Shown: positions 1 through 9,850 of the stretch, piece after piece
How the letters are laid out: every line of letters begins with the position of its first letter
How positions within the stretch are numbered: position 1 is the first letter of the stretch
Assembly (NCBI GenBank): GCA_041658205.1
Contig: JBBAAO010000004.1
Span: 1-64,000 of the forward strand
Source: Bacteroidota bacterium
GTDB lineage: Bacteria > Bacteroidota > Ignavibacteria > UBA10030 > UBA8401
Length of the DNA stretch: 64,000 nucleotides
Direction of reading: 5' to 3'
Position numbers and translations under genes: made by a program
Notes under the pieces: generated by a model
Told to the model about the DNA's origin: nothing
What the model saw: the letters and a program-made list of their open reading frames with translations, nothing else
The model's database searches: none

Positions 1-87
1 TCACTTACACTACCATTCTGAGTCCCGTTCATAGTTTTTTCTCTGTGAGGGACGAAGAATCTGAACGTAATTTCAATGAGTTATAGT

Positions 88-121
88 AACTCAGACTCTT
101 CGCTTCGCTCAGAGTGACGGG
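88..121. repeat. Short dispersed-type hairpin repeat
   Basis: GC-richer imperfect palindrome (ACTCT at 95-99 pairing with AGAGT at 110-114) lying directly downstream of the response regulator. It looks like the short intergenic palindromes also seen near 9.75 kb and 18.1 kb. It may also act as a weak terminator, although it lacks a clear T-run. Confidence 0.3.
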
Positions 122-128
122 GATTCAT

Positions 129-788
129 CTAAATCACGTTTTCTTTCATCACTTTTGCCACAGCTTCAGCGCGTGATGAAACGTGGAGTTTTTCGTAGAT
201 ATTATGGAGGTGGAAACGAACTGTGTGAACGCTGACGAACAATTTATCTGCAATGGATTTGTAACTATGCCCTTCCGTCAACTCCTTTAAAACGTCAATC
301 TCACGATCCGAAAGTTCATAGTCTGTCGATTTCTTTTTTTGCGGCATTTGGAAATAGTTCAGCACTTTTCGTGCGATCTCACCGCTCATGGGAGCTCCCC
401 CTTCATATGCATCACTAATCGCCTGGAGAAATTTTGCTGTAGGGGTTTTCTTTAACAAGTACCCAACGGCACCAGCACGCAACGATTGAAAAATATTTTC
501 ATCGTCGGCGTACACTGTCTGCATAACAAACTGTACTTTAGGATATTGTATTTTTAATTCGCGTACGCATTCAATCCCCGATTTTCCTGGAAGGCCGATA
601 TCCATCAGTACAACATCCGGTTGTGTTTCAGCAATTCCGTGTAAAGCTTCGGAGTAATTTTTATATGCACCTGTGAGCTCGTATCCGTCGGTTTGTTGAA
701 TAATCCAGCTTAGTCCATTGCGGATTTCTTCATCGTCATCAACAATGGCAACGTGGATTACTTTGAATTTAGGTTGTTTTTCAGTCAT
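129..788 (-). CDS. NarL/LuxR-family response regulator
   Basis: A 219-residue two-component response regulator. The N-terminal receiver domain (about 11-130) shows the acidic cluster DDDE at 17-20, the phospho-acceptor D63 in LMDIGLPG and the conserved lysine in LLKKTP. The C-terminal quarter is a LuxR-type helix-turn-helix (LSDREIDVLKEL, then SVHTVRFHL). Phosphorylation should control DNA binding. It follows the propeller histidine kinase at 895-3831 on the same strand with a 106-bp gap, so the two very likely form a signalling pair. Its target genes cannot be read from the sequence. Confidence 0.92.
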   Translation of the reverse strand: MTEKQPKFKVIHVAIVDDDEEIRNGLSWIIQQTDGYELTGAYKNYSEALHGIAETQPDVVLMDIGLPGKSGIECVRELKIQYPKVQFVMQTVYADDENIFQSLRAGAVGYLLKKTPTAKFLQAISDAYEGGAPMSGEIARKVLNYFQMPQKKKSTDYELSDREIDVLKELTEGHSYKSIADKLFVSVHTVRFHLHNIYEKLHVSSRAEAVAKVMKENVI

Positions 789-894
789 ACTGTTTTTCTA
801 CGAGATAAATTACAACAAGTGCTGATAGTTTTCAACTGAACATATAGTCAGTAGTCAATTCGAACACAATGGTAAACAACGTTCACTTTTGTTT

Positions 895-3831
895 CTATCT
901 GTGCAGAGGAATTGTCGCAAAGACTGTTGTCCCTTTTCCCTTGTTAGAATTCAGCGTAAACAGGCCTCCGATCTTTTCGATTCTCAGTCTCATGTTCGTC
1001 AATCCGTTCATCCGAGAAAGTTCATTGATATCGAATCCCTTACCGTCGTCGCTGATTTCTATGACAAGATCCTGTTTAACAGCATTGATTGAGACAGCAA
1101 CATTCTTCGCATTCGAATGGCGCACAACATTGGTCAACGCTTCTTTTACTACTAACAACACAGCACGGATACTGTCTGAACCAACTTTTAATTTATCCAA
1201 ATCATCGGAGACCGTAAGTTGTAGTTCGATCTCTTTCGCTTCACACACTTCCACCGCAAAGGTTTGAACGCGGTGTAACAAGCGCTCCATGGAACTATTC
1301 GTTGGATCAATCGACCAGACAACATCACTCATCGCATCAACCAGCTCACGCGAGATCGCTCCGACTTTTTCGGTCAATGATGGAACTGTAAACTGCAGAT
1401 CGGTCTGTTTCTTCTCAGAAATCGACTGACGATGAATCATGTCCGACAATAATGCAATTCTCGTCAATCCCGAACCGATGTCATCGTGCAAGTCTGCCGC
1501 AATGCGTGAACGAATTTTTTCGATCTCCAGCAAACGGCGCACCCGAACACGTTCAATGGCTGCAAGAACTCCCAACGCCGCCGCAATCATAAGAGAAATA
1601 AACCACCACCTCATCCACAACGGCGTGGCAATACTCACAGATAGAATTGACGAAACTTCGCTTGGTTTCCCCTCCTGATTGAGTGCACGGACTGCAAAAA
1701 TATAATTGCCGGGACTGAGATGCGCGTATGTCACTGAACGATTTGTTGTGGCAATGTGCCACTCTTCTTCCAGCGGTTCAAGCTTGTATTGGAAGCGGAG
1801 AGCACCTGTGTTGCGGAACGAAATGGCCGTATAATCAATCGTGATTGTATTCTCTGTAGAGGAAAGTTCGATGTCGTTTGTTACGCGCCGTTGATTGCCA
1901 TTGACGAAGATGGACGTAAAGAGTACTTGTGGAAACTTTGCCGCCAACATATTATTTGGAATATCAAACATCGTCAATTCAAATCTTGTTAACGCGTACG
2001 TCAATTGCGGTGTAGACGCAATTATTTGTACGGGTGATTCTGTATATTGCTGAAGCGATGTGAACCGTTCAATTCGATGATCGGGCATTAGCATCAACCC
2101 TGCCTGTGTTCCGATTAAAATTCCGCCATTCGGCGTTTCTGCAAGACTCCAAATCTGATTACTAATTAAACCGTCTTTTGTTGTGCATTGTTTGAGTTTA
2201 CCGTCTCTATAATAAAAAAGCCCGTTATATCTTGATCCAAACCACATTGTTCCATCATTCGTTTCCAATATCGATCTGAATGGAATTTTGGGAAGCATTG
2301 TCAATATCCGGTCGGTCGAATCCAAAACAATCCCCTCGGAAGTTCGCTTAAGAATTCTGTTTTCAGGATCAAATCCCATCGCCCAAATATTTCCTGCTCT
2401 GTCTTCATAGAGTGCGCGAACATCACGAAGTTGTGTAGTTTTCTGATAATGAAATTGAGCAACAAGCTTCGGTTTTGATGAATAATCAATCCCTGCTACT
2501 CCCCCCTGTAACAGGCCATACCAAAGAATGTTTTTTGAATCGATAAAGAGGGAAATATTCAATCCGCGCGGAAATCCGCTTTCTTCTGATACTGAATATT
2601 TTTGGATCAGTGATGAATTCGTTAAATGATCTCTGACCACTTCAAGATACGAAAGCTGACCATCGGCGTCGGTAATCCAAAGATGATTATTAGAATCGAC
2701 TGCAACAGCAATCGGAAGAGCAATTTTATTATTCACTTTGATAACATGGAGAAATTTTTTCCATTGATTAACGGAATCTTTCCACACTTCGTATAGACCA
2801 TGCGATGACGGAATCCAAATATGAGCAAAGCGGTCTGATATTCCTTTCCCAGACATGCCCGGAAAAATAAATTGCGTCGATTGCTGAGTTTCCAGTTTTG
2901 TAATACCGCGTCCAAAACTTCCAAACCAGATATTCTGTTCACGATCCTGATAACCAATCGTCAGTTCGTTCACTGGTAATCCGTTCGCAGTAGTGTAGAT
3001 CAAAAAGAACGGACTGCCGACACTTTCTTGAACCATCTGTAGCCCTTCGGTCGTCCCGATCCAATATTGTTTGTTCGGACCAAGCACGGTAAATAATGCC
3101 GCAGGAAAAAATAGCTCGTACTTTTTTATGACTGTTTCATCTTTCACAATAAATACTTCCGTATTCTTCTTTCTGCGGACATGAACCACCACCGAACTAT
3201 CAGCTAATGCACTCACATGAATAATGCTGTCCAATGGGAGGTCCTTCACTCTCGGACGAATGAGTGTTTTTGTATCCGGAGAAAACGTAAACAAGTTCAT
3301 CTCATCAAAACACCAAATTGTCCCATCGAGACTTTTTGTAAACTTTACGTAGGTTTTCAAGTCGGAAGATGGGAGGTGTTCTACTTCATTATTTTTGAAG
3401 TGGTACAGACCGTCATCTGTCCCGCACCAAAGCGATCCATCCTCCATTTCAATAATGGAATTGATATTATCTGAGAACGGATTCTTCCCAAGAGAATACA
3501 ATTCCGTTTCACCGTCCACGTATCGGATCAAACCTCCGCCGTTTGTTGCAATCCACATCTGCCCCGGATGAACCTTGCTTTCAAGAATATCGTTCACGTA
3601 TCCCCATACCTTCGTTTCATCAAATCTGATATTTTTGAACTTATCGCCGTCAAAAATACTCACCCCTTCATCGGTGCCAATCCACAAATACCCTTTCGAA
3701 TCTTGATAGATTTCGGTGATAAAATTTGACACAAGACCGTCTCGTGTGGTAAACGTCTGCACCGGCAGACGTTGAGCTAATACCGTGCCGGCAGTGCACA
3801 TAATAAAAAATAAAATTGTACTCTTTTTCAT
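895..3831 (-). CDS. Propeller-type sensor histidine kinase
   Basis: A 978-residue membrane sensor kinase. Residues 1-19 are a signal peptide ending LAQ. Residues ~25-630 are a periplasmic two-component-propeller region with many WIGT/WFGS-like blades, followed by a Y_Y_Y domain (~650-730). One transmembrane helix sits at ~740-760. The cytoplasmic part is a HisKA_3 domain with the phospho-acceptor H782 in LHDDIGSGL, then a HATPase with the N-box EALTNVVRH and the G-box DDGKGF. This is the NarX/DesK kinase class, which matches its partner, the NarL-type regulator just downstream. The ligand of the propeller is unknown; such sensors often respond to polysaccharides in Bacteroidota. Confidence 0.92.
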   Translation of the reverse strand: MKKSTILFFIMCTAGTVLAQRLPVQTFTTRDGLVSNFITEIYQDSKGYLWIGTDEGVSIFDGDKFKNIRFDETKVWGYVNDILESKVHPGQMWIATNGGGLIRYVDGETELYSLGKNPFSDNINSIIEMEDGSLWCGTDDGLYHFKNNEVEHLPSSDLKTYVKFTKSLDGTIWCFDEMNLFTFSPDTKTLIRPRVKDLPLDSIIHVSALADSSVVVHVRRKKNTEVFIVKDETVIKKYELFFPAALFTVLGPNKQYWIGTTEGLQMVQESVGSPFFLIYTTANGLPVNELTIGYQDREQNIWFGSFGRGITKLETQQSTQFIFPGMSGKGISDRFAHIWIPSSHGLYEVWKDSVNQWKKFLHVIKVNNKIALPIAVAVDSNNHLWITDADGQLSYLEVVRDHLTNSSLIQKYSVSEESGFPRGLNISLFIDSKNILWYGLLQGGVAGIDYSSKPKLVAQFHYQKTTQLRDVRALYEDRAGNIWAMGFDPENRILKRTSEGIVLDSTDRILTMLPKIPFRSILETNDGTMWFGSRYNGLFYYRDGKLKQCTTKDGLISNQIWSLAETPNGGILIGTQAGLMLMPDHRIERFTSLQQYTESPVQIIASTPQLTYALTRFELTMFDIPNNMLAAKFPQVLFTSIFVNGNQRRVTNDIELSSTENTITIDYTAISFRNTGALRFQYKLEPLEEEWHIATTNRSVTYAHLSPGNYIFAVRALNQEGKPSEVSSILSVSIATPLWMRWWFISLMIAAALGVLAAIERVRVRRLLEIEKIRSRIAADLHDDIGSGLTRIALLSDMIHRQSISEKKQTDLQFTVPSLTEKVGAISRELVDAMSDVVWSIDPTNSSMERLLHRVQTFAVEVCEAKEIELQLTVSDDLDKLKVGSDSIRAVLLVVKEALTNVVRHSNAKNVAVSINAVKQDLVIEISDDGKGFDINELSRMNGLTNMRLRIEKIGGLFTLNSNKGKGTTVFATIPLHR

Positions 3832-4354
3832 ACTGAGATTTATAGTAAAGATTATGGATGGAAAATCAAAATTGTCTATGAATACTAAAACATCTCATCC
3901 GTAATGAATGTCCTCGCGGCAAGCCGCGAGGTATCTTGTCATGTCCCGCCTTTCGGATTCCGCATAGCGGGATTCTAAAAAGCGGAACCAGCGTACGCTG
4001 GCATCCAGGTCCTGGATTCCGGTGCCGAAGGCATCACTTTGTAGACTTTCGCCGGAATGACGCCGCAAGCGGCGGGTCTACGACCTCGTAGAGGGAATTA
4101 GACCTTTAAGAGATTAAAATGTGCATAATCTTCTTAATCTTTATTCGGGAAAGCCCTATAAAATCAGGACTTTTATAAACTCAGCAGTTTTTAATAGTCG
4201 GAGAGGAAGGTGAAACAGACAAATTGAAGAAATAATCAATGCTGATTTTATCGCGATTTCGATCACTGATGTGATGATATTTGCTGATGCATTGCTTCAA
4301 AAAAAAAGCGGATTTTCATCCGCTTTTTTTGAAATCACCTCTATGAATACAACA
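3832..4354. other. Gene-free intergenic region with hairpin repeats
   Basis: I see no credible gene in this 523-bp gap. It contains a near-perfect hairpin (CCTCGCGGC at 3912-3920 pairing with GCCGCGAGG at 3923-3931), a second GC-rich palindrome built on CCCGC/GCGGG around 3946-3972, and further short GC-rich inverted segments up to ~4080. The composition is unlike the AT-rich flanks and resembles dispersed intergenic repeat elements. Part of it should hold the promoter of the propeller kinase upstream of 3831, but I could not fix boxes. Confidence 0.5.
4299..4330. terminator. Bidirectional intrinsic terminator
   Basis: A run of A, the stem GCGGAT/ATCCGC with a short loop, and a run of T, so it can work in both directions. 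It sits 25 bp beyond the stop codon of the secreted protein gene read on the minus strand. Confidence 0.85.
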
Positions 4355-6961
4355 CTATTTCATTAAAATCATCTTCTTAACGACATTGAATGATCCGGAT
4401 TCCAATCGGTAGAAATACACGCCGCTTGAAAGATTGGAAGCATTAAATGTTACGGCATATTCGCCGGATGTCTGATACGAATTGATCAGTGTTGCTACTT
4501 CCTGACCAATAAGATTATAGACTTTCAATGTAATATTGCCATTGTTTGGCAATGAATATTTAATTGTTGTGCTTGGATTGAACGGGTTTGGATAATTTTG
4601 ATTCAACATATATTGTGTGGGTCGGACAGAATTTTTATTCTCCGTTACGCTGAGCACACCGTTGATCGTAAAGTTAGCCGTACCACTTAATGGACTTCCG
4701 TTAATGTCGTACGAAGCATTTACGCTTGCAACGTTTGATTCATTATATCCCGCTTTATCTACAAATACTGAGTATTGTCCCGGCGAAAGTCCTGTAATTG
4801 CATAATTCCCTTCTGCGTTGGTAAAGGAATATCCCACAGCTTCACCATTACGATACGCATAGACAACAGCACCCGCACGATTCGATCCATTCATCATCCC
4901 ATTTCCACCCATGATGCTTACCGTGCCGGTAATGGCGGTGAATCCATTTCCGGAAGGACCAAATTGTTTCACATAGATATCAATGTTGTCAACGCTATTC
5001 CCATTCACTTCAATTCTGGTTGCACGTTTCCAGCGAACATTCATTGTGTCAGTGGAATAAAATGCCGGTGCATAATTTCCAAGGGGAAGCGCCATAACAA
5101 TGTATGTTCCGGGGAGTAGTTCACCAAATTTATACATCCCCAGTGAATCGGTATCGGTGATATAGCTACGACCGATGCGGTGCATATCGTTGTATCGCCA
5201 TCCATCGCGGAACGCAAGAACGCGGGAAGGAACGACGATATCTTTCACAGAATCCAAAACAGAACCTTTAATTTCACCCAAAACAACCGGAGGTAATGGA
5301 GACAATGTAAAATCTATTCCTACGGTATCATTGTGGGCGCGGAAAATATCAGCGGAAAGAATGTTTGATTGTTCATTATAAAATTCCACTGCATATCCTT
5401 TTGCACGAGCGAAAGCAATATATCCTCCTGGAGGTAATAACACCGAATAATTTCCGAGGGAGTCTACTTTCGCTTTGATCACATATTCTGAGTTCCCTTC
5501 AAGCCTAAAATCACCATGCATATTGTACTCAAAGTACTTGCGAAAATTTTCCAGACCGGCATTCATTCCACTTCCGAAATTCAATGCAAATTCTGCCCGG
5601 ACAAACACAACACGAGTCTCCGCACCATTAATTGCAAATCCGGTTGTATCGGTGACGGTGCCGTTGATTTTTACTTTTGCAGCATTCATCACGCCGCCGC
5701 GAAGTTTAAAATTCGCAATGGAGACTGCCGGAGAATCGATCACTGTGACGATATCTGCCAGTGATACTTCACGCTTGCCGTCATACCATTGACTTTGATA
5801 TTTTGTAGAAGGAGCATTGGCACGCAGTTTATAATTTCCCGGGTCAACACGATGGATTCTGTAATTTCCATTTGGATCTGTTCGAACAGAATATGCAAAT
5901 GAAAGATTTGTACTGGTCTCTGTTTTATAGACTTCAATGATCGCATTCGGAATACCGACGTTCAGTGTGTCAGTTATTTTCCCTTGAATAATTCCATTTC
6001 CGCCGGATGCACTTACAACAAACTCTTGTTTAGCTACACCGCCTTTATTGGATTTTGCAGTAATAGCAATTTTGATTAATCCTTTTAATTGCGGCGTCCA
6101 GGTAACAACACCAGTTATTGAATCGATTTTGAAATTTTCTGTAACCGGCCAGCCCATTTGATTTTGTCCCCATCCAAAATAACGAATCACTGCGGTCGGA
6201 TCAGAAGAGACCGCTTTGGCTGTATAGATGTATGGAACATTCATTTGAGCATTCTGATTAGGAATAGAAATAAATTTTATATTATCTCTCGGAATCTTGT
6301 TTTCAATGGTCAGATTAAGAAATGTGCTTGTGAGAAATACACCCGTGGAGAGTTTTGCACGAACAACAAATGTATAGATTAAGTGTCCACCCAGAGAGAC
6401 GTCAGGAACTTTTGTGATAGAGTACTGATTTTGTGTCGAATCTATCAGTTCAGCATTTTCCAACGAAGGGGCAATAATTCCGTTTGCAAGAGCACGGTAC
6501 ACCAGATAATAACTAACCGGCGTATTCACCGGTGGAACTTGCCATAAGAGTTTTACTTTTCCGCTGTCAATCTTCCCTTCCAACCGAAATGTTCCGTACG
6601 GTGGAAGTCCTGGCAGCTGAACTAAAAACACATTACTCACTTCAACATTCACACCGGTTTTTGCGACAACTCTATATGCAAATATCTGCGGCAACGGAGA
6701 CATCGTCGGTGGAACTTGATCGACAAATGATGTATCGCTGCCGGTATACATGATTGTACCAACTGTGTCGGAATACGTAGCTCGATAGAGATTGTATTGA
6801 GTGGTATTATCCGCGTTGTGCGCTTTCGTCCAAAGTAATTTTACCTGGCCGTTCATTTCTATTTTCGTGGCGACCAATTTTATCTCGGACTTCGTTGTTT
6901 GGGCGAGAAGTAAAACAACCCCAAGCAGAGCTAGCAAAATAATAGTAAGGCGTTTATTCAT
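4355..6961 (-). CDS. Secreted multidomain protein with T9SS sorting domain
   Basis: An 868-residue secreted or surface protein. An N-terminal signal peptide (MNKRLTIILLALLGVVLLLA) is followed by two fibronectin-III-like domains (~27-220), a cadherin/Ig-like segment (~230-320), several carboxypeptidase-regulatory-like beta-sandwich repeats (GxITD...G..I..., ~325-770) and a C-terminal type IX secretion sorting domain (~785-868) with NQNYPNPFNPSTTI and the ending VVKKMILMK. The sorting domain implies export through T9SS and cell-surface anchoring or release. The role is structural or adhesive by inference; no enzyme motif is visible. It is a single-gene unit closed by the terminator at 4299. Confidence 0.85.
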   Translation of the reverse strand: MNKRLTIILLALLGVVLLLAQTTKSEIKLVATKIEMNGQVKLLWTKAHNADNTTQYNLYRATYSDTVGTIMYTGSDTSFVDQVPPTMSPLPQIFAYRVVAKTGVNVEVSNVFLVQLPGLPPYGTFRLEGKIDSGKVKLLWQVPPVNTPVSYYLVYRALANGIIAPSLENAELIDSTQNQYSITKVPDVSLGGHLIYTFVVRAKLSTGVFLTSTFLNLTIENKIPRDNIKFISIPNQNAQMNVPYIYTAKAVSSDPTAVIRYFGWGQNQMGWPVTENFKIDSITGVVTWTPQLKGLIKIAITAKSNKGGVAKQEFVVSASGGNGIIQGKITDTLNVGIPNAIIEVYKTETSTNLSFAYSVRTDPNGNYRIHRVDPGNYKLRANAPSTKYQSQWYDGKREVSLADIVTVIDSPAVSIANFKLRGGVMNAAKVKINGTVTDTTGFAINGAETRVVFVRAEFALNFGSGMNAGLENFRKYFEYNMHGDFRLEGNSEYVIKAKVDSLGNYSVLLPPGGYIAFARAKGYAVEFYNEQSNILSADIFRAHNDTVGIDFTLSPLPPVVLGEIKGSVLDSVKDIVVPSRVLAFRDGWRYNDMHRIGRSYITDTDSLGMYKFGELLPGTYIVMALPLGNYAPAFYSTDTMNVRWKRATRIEVNGNSVDNIDIYVKQFGPSGNGFTAITGTVSIMGGNGMMNGSNRAGAVVYAYRNGEAVGYSFTNAEGNYAITGLSPGQYSVFVDKAGYNESNVASVNASYDINGSPLSGTANFTINGVLSVTENKNSVRPTQYMLNQNYPNPFNPSTTIKYSLPNNGNITLKVYNLIGQEVATLINSYQTSGEYAVTFNASNLSSGVYFYRLESGSFNVVKKMILMK

Positions 6962-7011
6962 ATTTCCTCCAAAAAAAATGATTACTGTTTACCGATGTTA
7001 AAAAAATATAT

Positions 7012-7214
7012 CCTCCACGTTGCTGGAGGTCCAAGTTCATTCCGTGGGATTGGACAGAACCAAAATCCACGGAAATTGAAGCATTTGAATGTGAGAACGA
7101 CATAAGATCTACTGCAACCATCGTACCACAACAAAAATCCCTGAAAATTGTCAAATTCCAGGGATTTATTGTCTTTATCTATGCAAACTTTGCATGGTTA
7201 ACGCACAATTTGCG
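7012..7214. repeat. Run of five consecutive hairpins
   Basis: Five perfect or near-perfect stems follow one another: CCTCCA/TGGAGG (7012-7028), TTCCGTGG/CCACGGAA (~7039-7074), AAATCCCTG/CAGGGATTT (~7135-7166), ATGCAAA/TTTGCAT (7181-7194) and ACGCA/TGCGT (7201-7215). They fill the gap between the secreted protein gene and the membrane protein gene. The third resembles a terminator for the gene at 7227-8150 read on the minus strand; the purpose of the rest is unknown. Confidence 0.55.
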
Positions 7215-7226
7215 TTGAAAAATTGG

Positions 7227-8150
7227 TTAAAATCGGACTGTGAAAACCATCTGATTTCCCCCACGAATTGAATACGCGGATTGAATATTCATATTGGATC
7301 CGGTAAACACGTCGATTTCTGAAACAATATAAATCAGAGCAAATGCGGTAAACGAATAAATCTCAGCTTTACGATATGTGTTATATGTATCATATTTCGA
7401 AGAAATTTCCGATACACTTGATGCTTGAAGATAATCTTCTCTGGCACCGGAGCGAAGGAATTCAAAGGCAAAACCTGAAGCAAGGGTAACTGCGCCCGCT
7501 CCCAAAAACATATATCCCGATCCTGTTCGGTTTTGGTGGATTTGTTCCCAACCAGGAAAAACAATCGTCCGAAATGATATTGTCGATGATTCTGTCGAAT
7601 GTTCAACACTTAAGCTAGTAGTATCCGGGGGTGCACTCTTTTTTTGAGCGATGAATTTTGATTTTGCATCATTGAAGACAGAAAGAATTTTCGGCGATGT
7701 TAAAACAGGATCAAGTTCGAATGCATCATCGATCCTAAATAAAAGAATAAATCGTTCCTTTGCGATAGCAGATTTCCCTTGTGCAATCAGAGAAAAAGCA
7801 ATCCACTTTTCGATCTGCACTTTTGTCGAATCATTCAGATCGGGTTCTTCCAGAGTTCTGCGCGCTTCCAATTCTGCGAAAAGATACTGTCCACTGTTAT
7901 AGAGAGATTCAATCGCAGTAAGAGTAGAATCTCGAGATACAACTTGTGCCAATCCGTTTGCAGAAAACACTGCTAAAAACAAAAGTATAACAATGAATTT
8001 TGATGCTATGGCAAAACTGAGTCTCTCGTCAATCCGAACTCCGTAAAGCAGGATGAAGAATTTGAATGTACTATTAATTTTTTCGTCGGACAGAAAACGT
8101 CGACCTCGAATTGACATAGATATGGTATTATTGAGATCGCTAATAGTCAT
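7227..8150 (-). CDS. Membrane protein with DUF5683-like C-terminus
   Basis: A 307-residue protein. The start ATG overlaps the stop of the upstream kinase gene (ATGA), which supports this start and suggests translational coupling. A hydrophobic segment at ~47-68 (FIVILLFLAVFSANGLAQ) looks like a signal peptide behind a 45-residue extension. The middle (~75-160) is helical and TPR-like. The C-terminal part (FPGWEQIHQNRTGSGYMFLGAG, then two hydrophobic stretches) resembles DUF5683 membrane proteins. It is probably an envelope protein working with, or a substrate of, the PEGA kinase with which it is co-transcribed. The function is not known. Confidence 0.6.
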   Translation of the reverse strand: MTISDLNNTISMSIRGRRFLSDEKINSTFKFFILLYGVRIDERLSFAIASKFIVILLFLAVFSANGLAQVVSRDSTLTAIESLYNSGQYLFAELEARRTLEEPDLNDSTKVQIEKWIAFSLIAQGKSAIAKERFILLFRIDDAFELDPVLTSPKILSVFNDAKSKFIAQKKSAPPDTTSLSVEHSTESSTISFRTIVFPGWEQIHQNRTGSGYMFLGAGAVTLASGFAFEFLRSGAREDYLQASSVSEISSKYDTYNTYRKAEIYSFTAFALIYIVSEIDVFTGSNMNIQSAYSIRGGNQMVFTVRF

Positions 8151-9658
8151 TTTAAAAGTACAATCGTAAGTAAGGTGGTGTCTTTTACTTTCACAATAAT
8201 ATCTTTTACAATATCGGAATATGCTGCATTTTTAAATCGAACAGTATGTTTTCCGGCAGAAAGCATCATCGGTTTAGAAAGAGGTGTCGTATCCTTGTAT
8301 TGTTCATCCACAAACACTTCTGCCCAAGGCGTAACGATACATTGCAAATATCCGGCGTGATCGATAAAATTTCCCATGACGGTCATTTCCTTGTTCGATT
8401 CAACATTAATTGATTTCACAATTGGATCAAACGATGGATTTGCAAACATGATGGTATGATTTCCTGTTGCCAGAATGATCGGCTTTGCCATCGGAGTCTC
8501 CCCGATCAATTGGTTGTTCACAAATACTTTTGCCCACGGCGTGCTTGTCAGAAATACCTTCGCCGAATCTTTTTGCACAACAGCATTAACCTTTTCTTCG
8601 GTTTTTTCCGATAGAGGAATTACGGTTTGTTTCTGAAAAGGCTCGACCTGTTGAGCTTCTTTCTTAACATTATTATCAACGGAAGAATCAACAACAGAAT
8701 TTTGTGACGGAGAAAGTAATTGCTGTTGTTGAGTGGGTGTCCGCTGCGAAAATGTCATCCACCCAAAAAGCATAATTGCTGCTATGGCTGCAACCCCGAT
8801 TCCGATCGGTATCAATTGCTTTTTAGACGTTGATGTAATCGGGTGGATAAAGACGGATGATTTTTTTTCGTCGATAAAATTCAATGCTTCGCGCGCTGAA
8901 GAAAAACGTTCTTCTTTTTTGGGGTGTAGCATTCGTTGCAGAAACTGAGAGAATTCCGGTGATGATGCCGCATCAAACCGTTGTAACTGATCAGTCTTGA
9001 ATGCTAGTACTTTTCGCATACATTCTGTATATGTCGATCCTTCAAAGATCCGCTCTCCACTTAAAATTTCAACAAGTGTCACACCAAGAGCAAAAAGATC
9101 AGTGCGAGCATCAAGCTCATCTCCGCGAACCTGTTCCGGTGCCATATAGGCAGGAGTCCCTAGAACCATTCCCTCCATCGTCACCGTCGGAGAAAGTGCA
9201 ACATATGCAAGTCCGAAGTCAGTCACTTTCATCATGTCTCGTTCAGAAACGAGAATATTTCCCGGTTTAATGTCGCGGTGAATGATTCCCTGTTCATGCG
9301 CAATCGATAGTCCACGAAGGATATGAATGGCTGTTTTTTTTGCGAACTCAAGATTATTGTTTGTTCCTTTTGCAATCAGTTCTTTTAATGATTCTCCTTC
9401 AACAAACTCCATGACAATTGCCGGAGCGCCATCAATTTCCGTCAGGTCGTACACCTGCACAATATGTTCGCTCCGTAGCGCAGCGCACGACCTTGCCTCA
9501 CGAACAAACCGTTGACGCAGATCGGCATCATTCGCGAGGTGTTTATGAAGCACTTTTAGCAAAACGTTGCGATGAAGCACTTCGTCGAATGCTTTATAAA
9601 CAATCGTCGAGCCGCTTTCGTTAAGCTTCTGCTCTATTTTGAATTGTGTACCGTTCAT
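8147..9658 (-). CDS. Ser/Thr protein kinase with two PEGA domains
   Basis: A 503-residue Hanks-type kinase counted from the ATG at 9658; an upstream TTG at 9676 would add six residues. Catalytic features are K35 in VLLKVL, HRDIKPGN with D129, DFG with D147, and GTPAYMAPEQ. The glycine loop is weak (LNESGSTIVYKA). A transmembrane helix follows at ~285-305 (IPIGIGVAAIAAIMLFGWM). Two extracytoplasmic PEGA repeats end the protein, each with a STPWAKVFVN/TPWAEVFVD type start. It is probably a membrane-bound kinase sensing the envelope. It overlaps the downstream membrane protein gene by four bases. Confidence 0.9.
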   Translation of the reverse strand: MNGTQFKIEQKLNESGSTIVYKAFDEVLHRNVLLKVLHKHLANDADLRQRFVREARSCAALRSEHIVQVYDLTEIDGAPAIVMEFVEGESLKELIAKGTNNNLEFAKKTAIHILRGLSIAHEQGIIHRDIKPGNILVSERDMMKVTDFGLAYVALSPTVTMEGMVLGTPAYMAPEQVRGDELDARTDLFALGVTLVEILSGERIFEGSTYTECMRKVLAFKTDQLQRFDAASSPEFSQFLQRMLHPKKEERFSSAREALNFIDEKKSSVFIHPITSTSKKQLIPIGIGVAAIAAIMLFGWMTFSQRTPTQQQQLLSPSQNSVVDSSVDNNVKKEAQQVEPFQKQTVIPLSEKTEEKVNAVVQKDSAKVFLTSTPWAKVFVNNQLIGETPMAKPIILATGNHTIMFANPSFDPIVKSINVESNKEMTVMGNFIDHAGYLQCIVTPWAEVFVDEQYKDTTPLSKPMMLSAGKHTVRFKNAAYSDIVKDIIVKVKDTTLLTIVLLK

Positions 9659-9745
9659 CGTTTTACAACTTACCAATGCTCACACAAAGACACAAAGGAC
9701 TAATTTGAAAATATGTTTTTTAATTGAATTGTTTCAAAAATGGGG

Positions 9746-9783
9746 CCATTGCGAAAGAGCGCAGTGACCAAAGCAATCTCCGG
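9746..9783. repeat. Dispersed intergenic repeat fragment
   Basis: The segment CCATTGCGAAAGAGCGCAG followed by AAGCAATCTCCGG is of the widespread class of intergenic repeats with a CATTGCGA...AAGCAATC layout. A longer relative lies at 18043-18163. Confidence 0.4.
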
Positions 9784-9850
9784 AAAGTGAAGTTAACAAT
9801 GTGATTGATTTAGGATTTTTGAAACCATTTTTTGTTTTGTGCCAATATCT

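Noticed and set aside
9663..9676. TTG start for the PEGA kinase
   Set aside because: The ATG at 9658 gives the normal start of a Hanks kinase domain; the extra six residues have no support.
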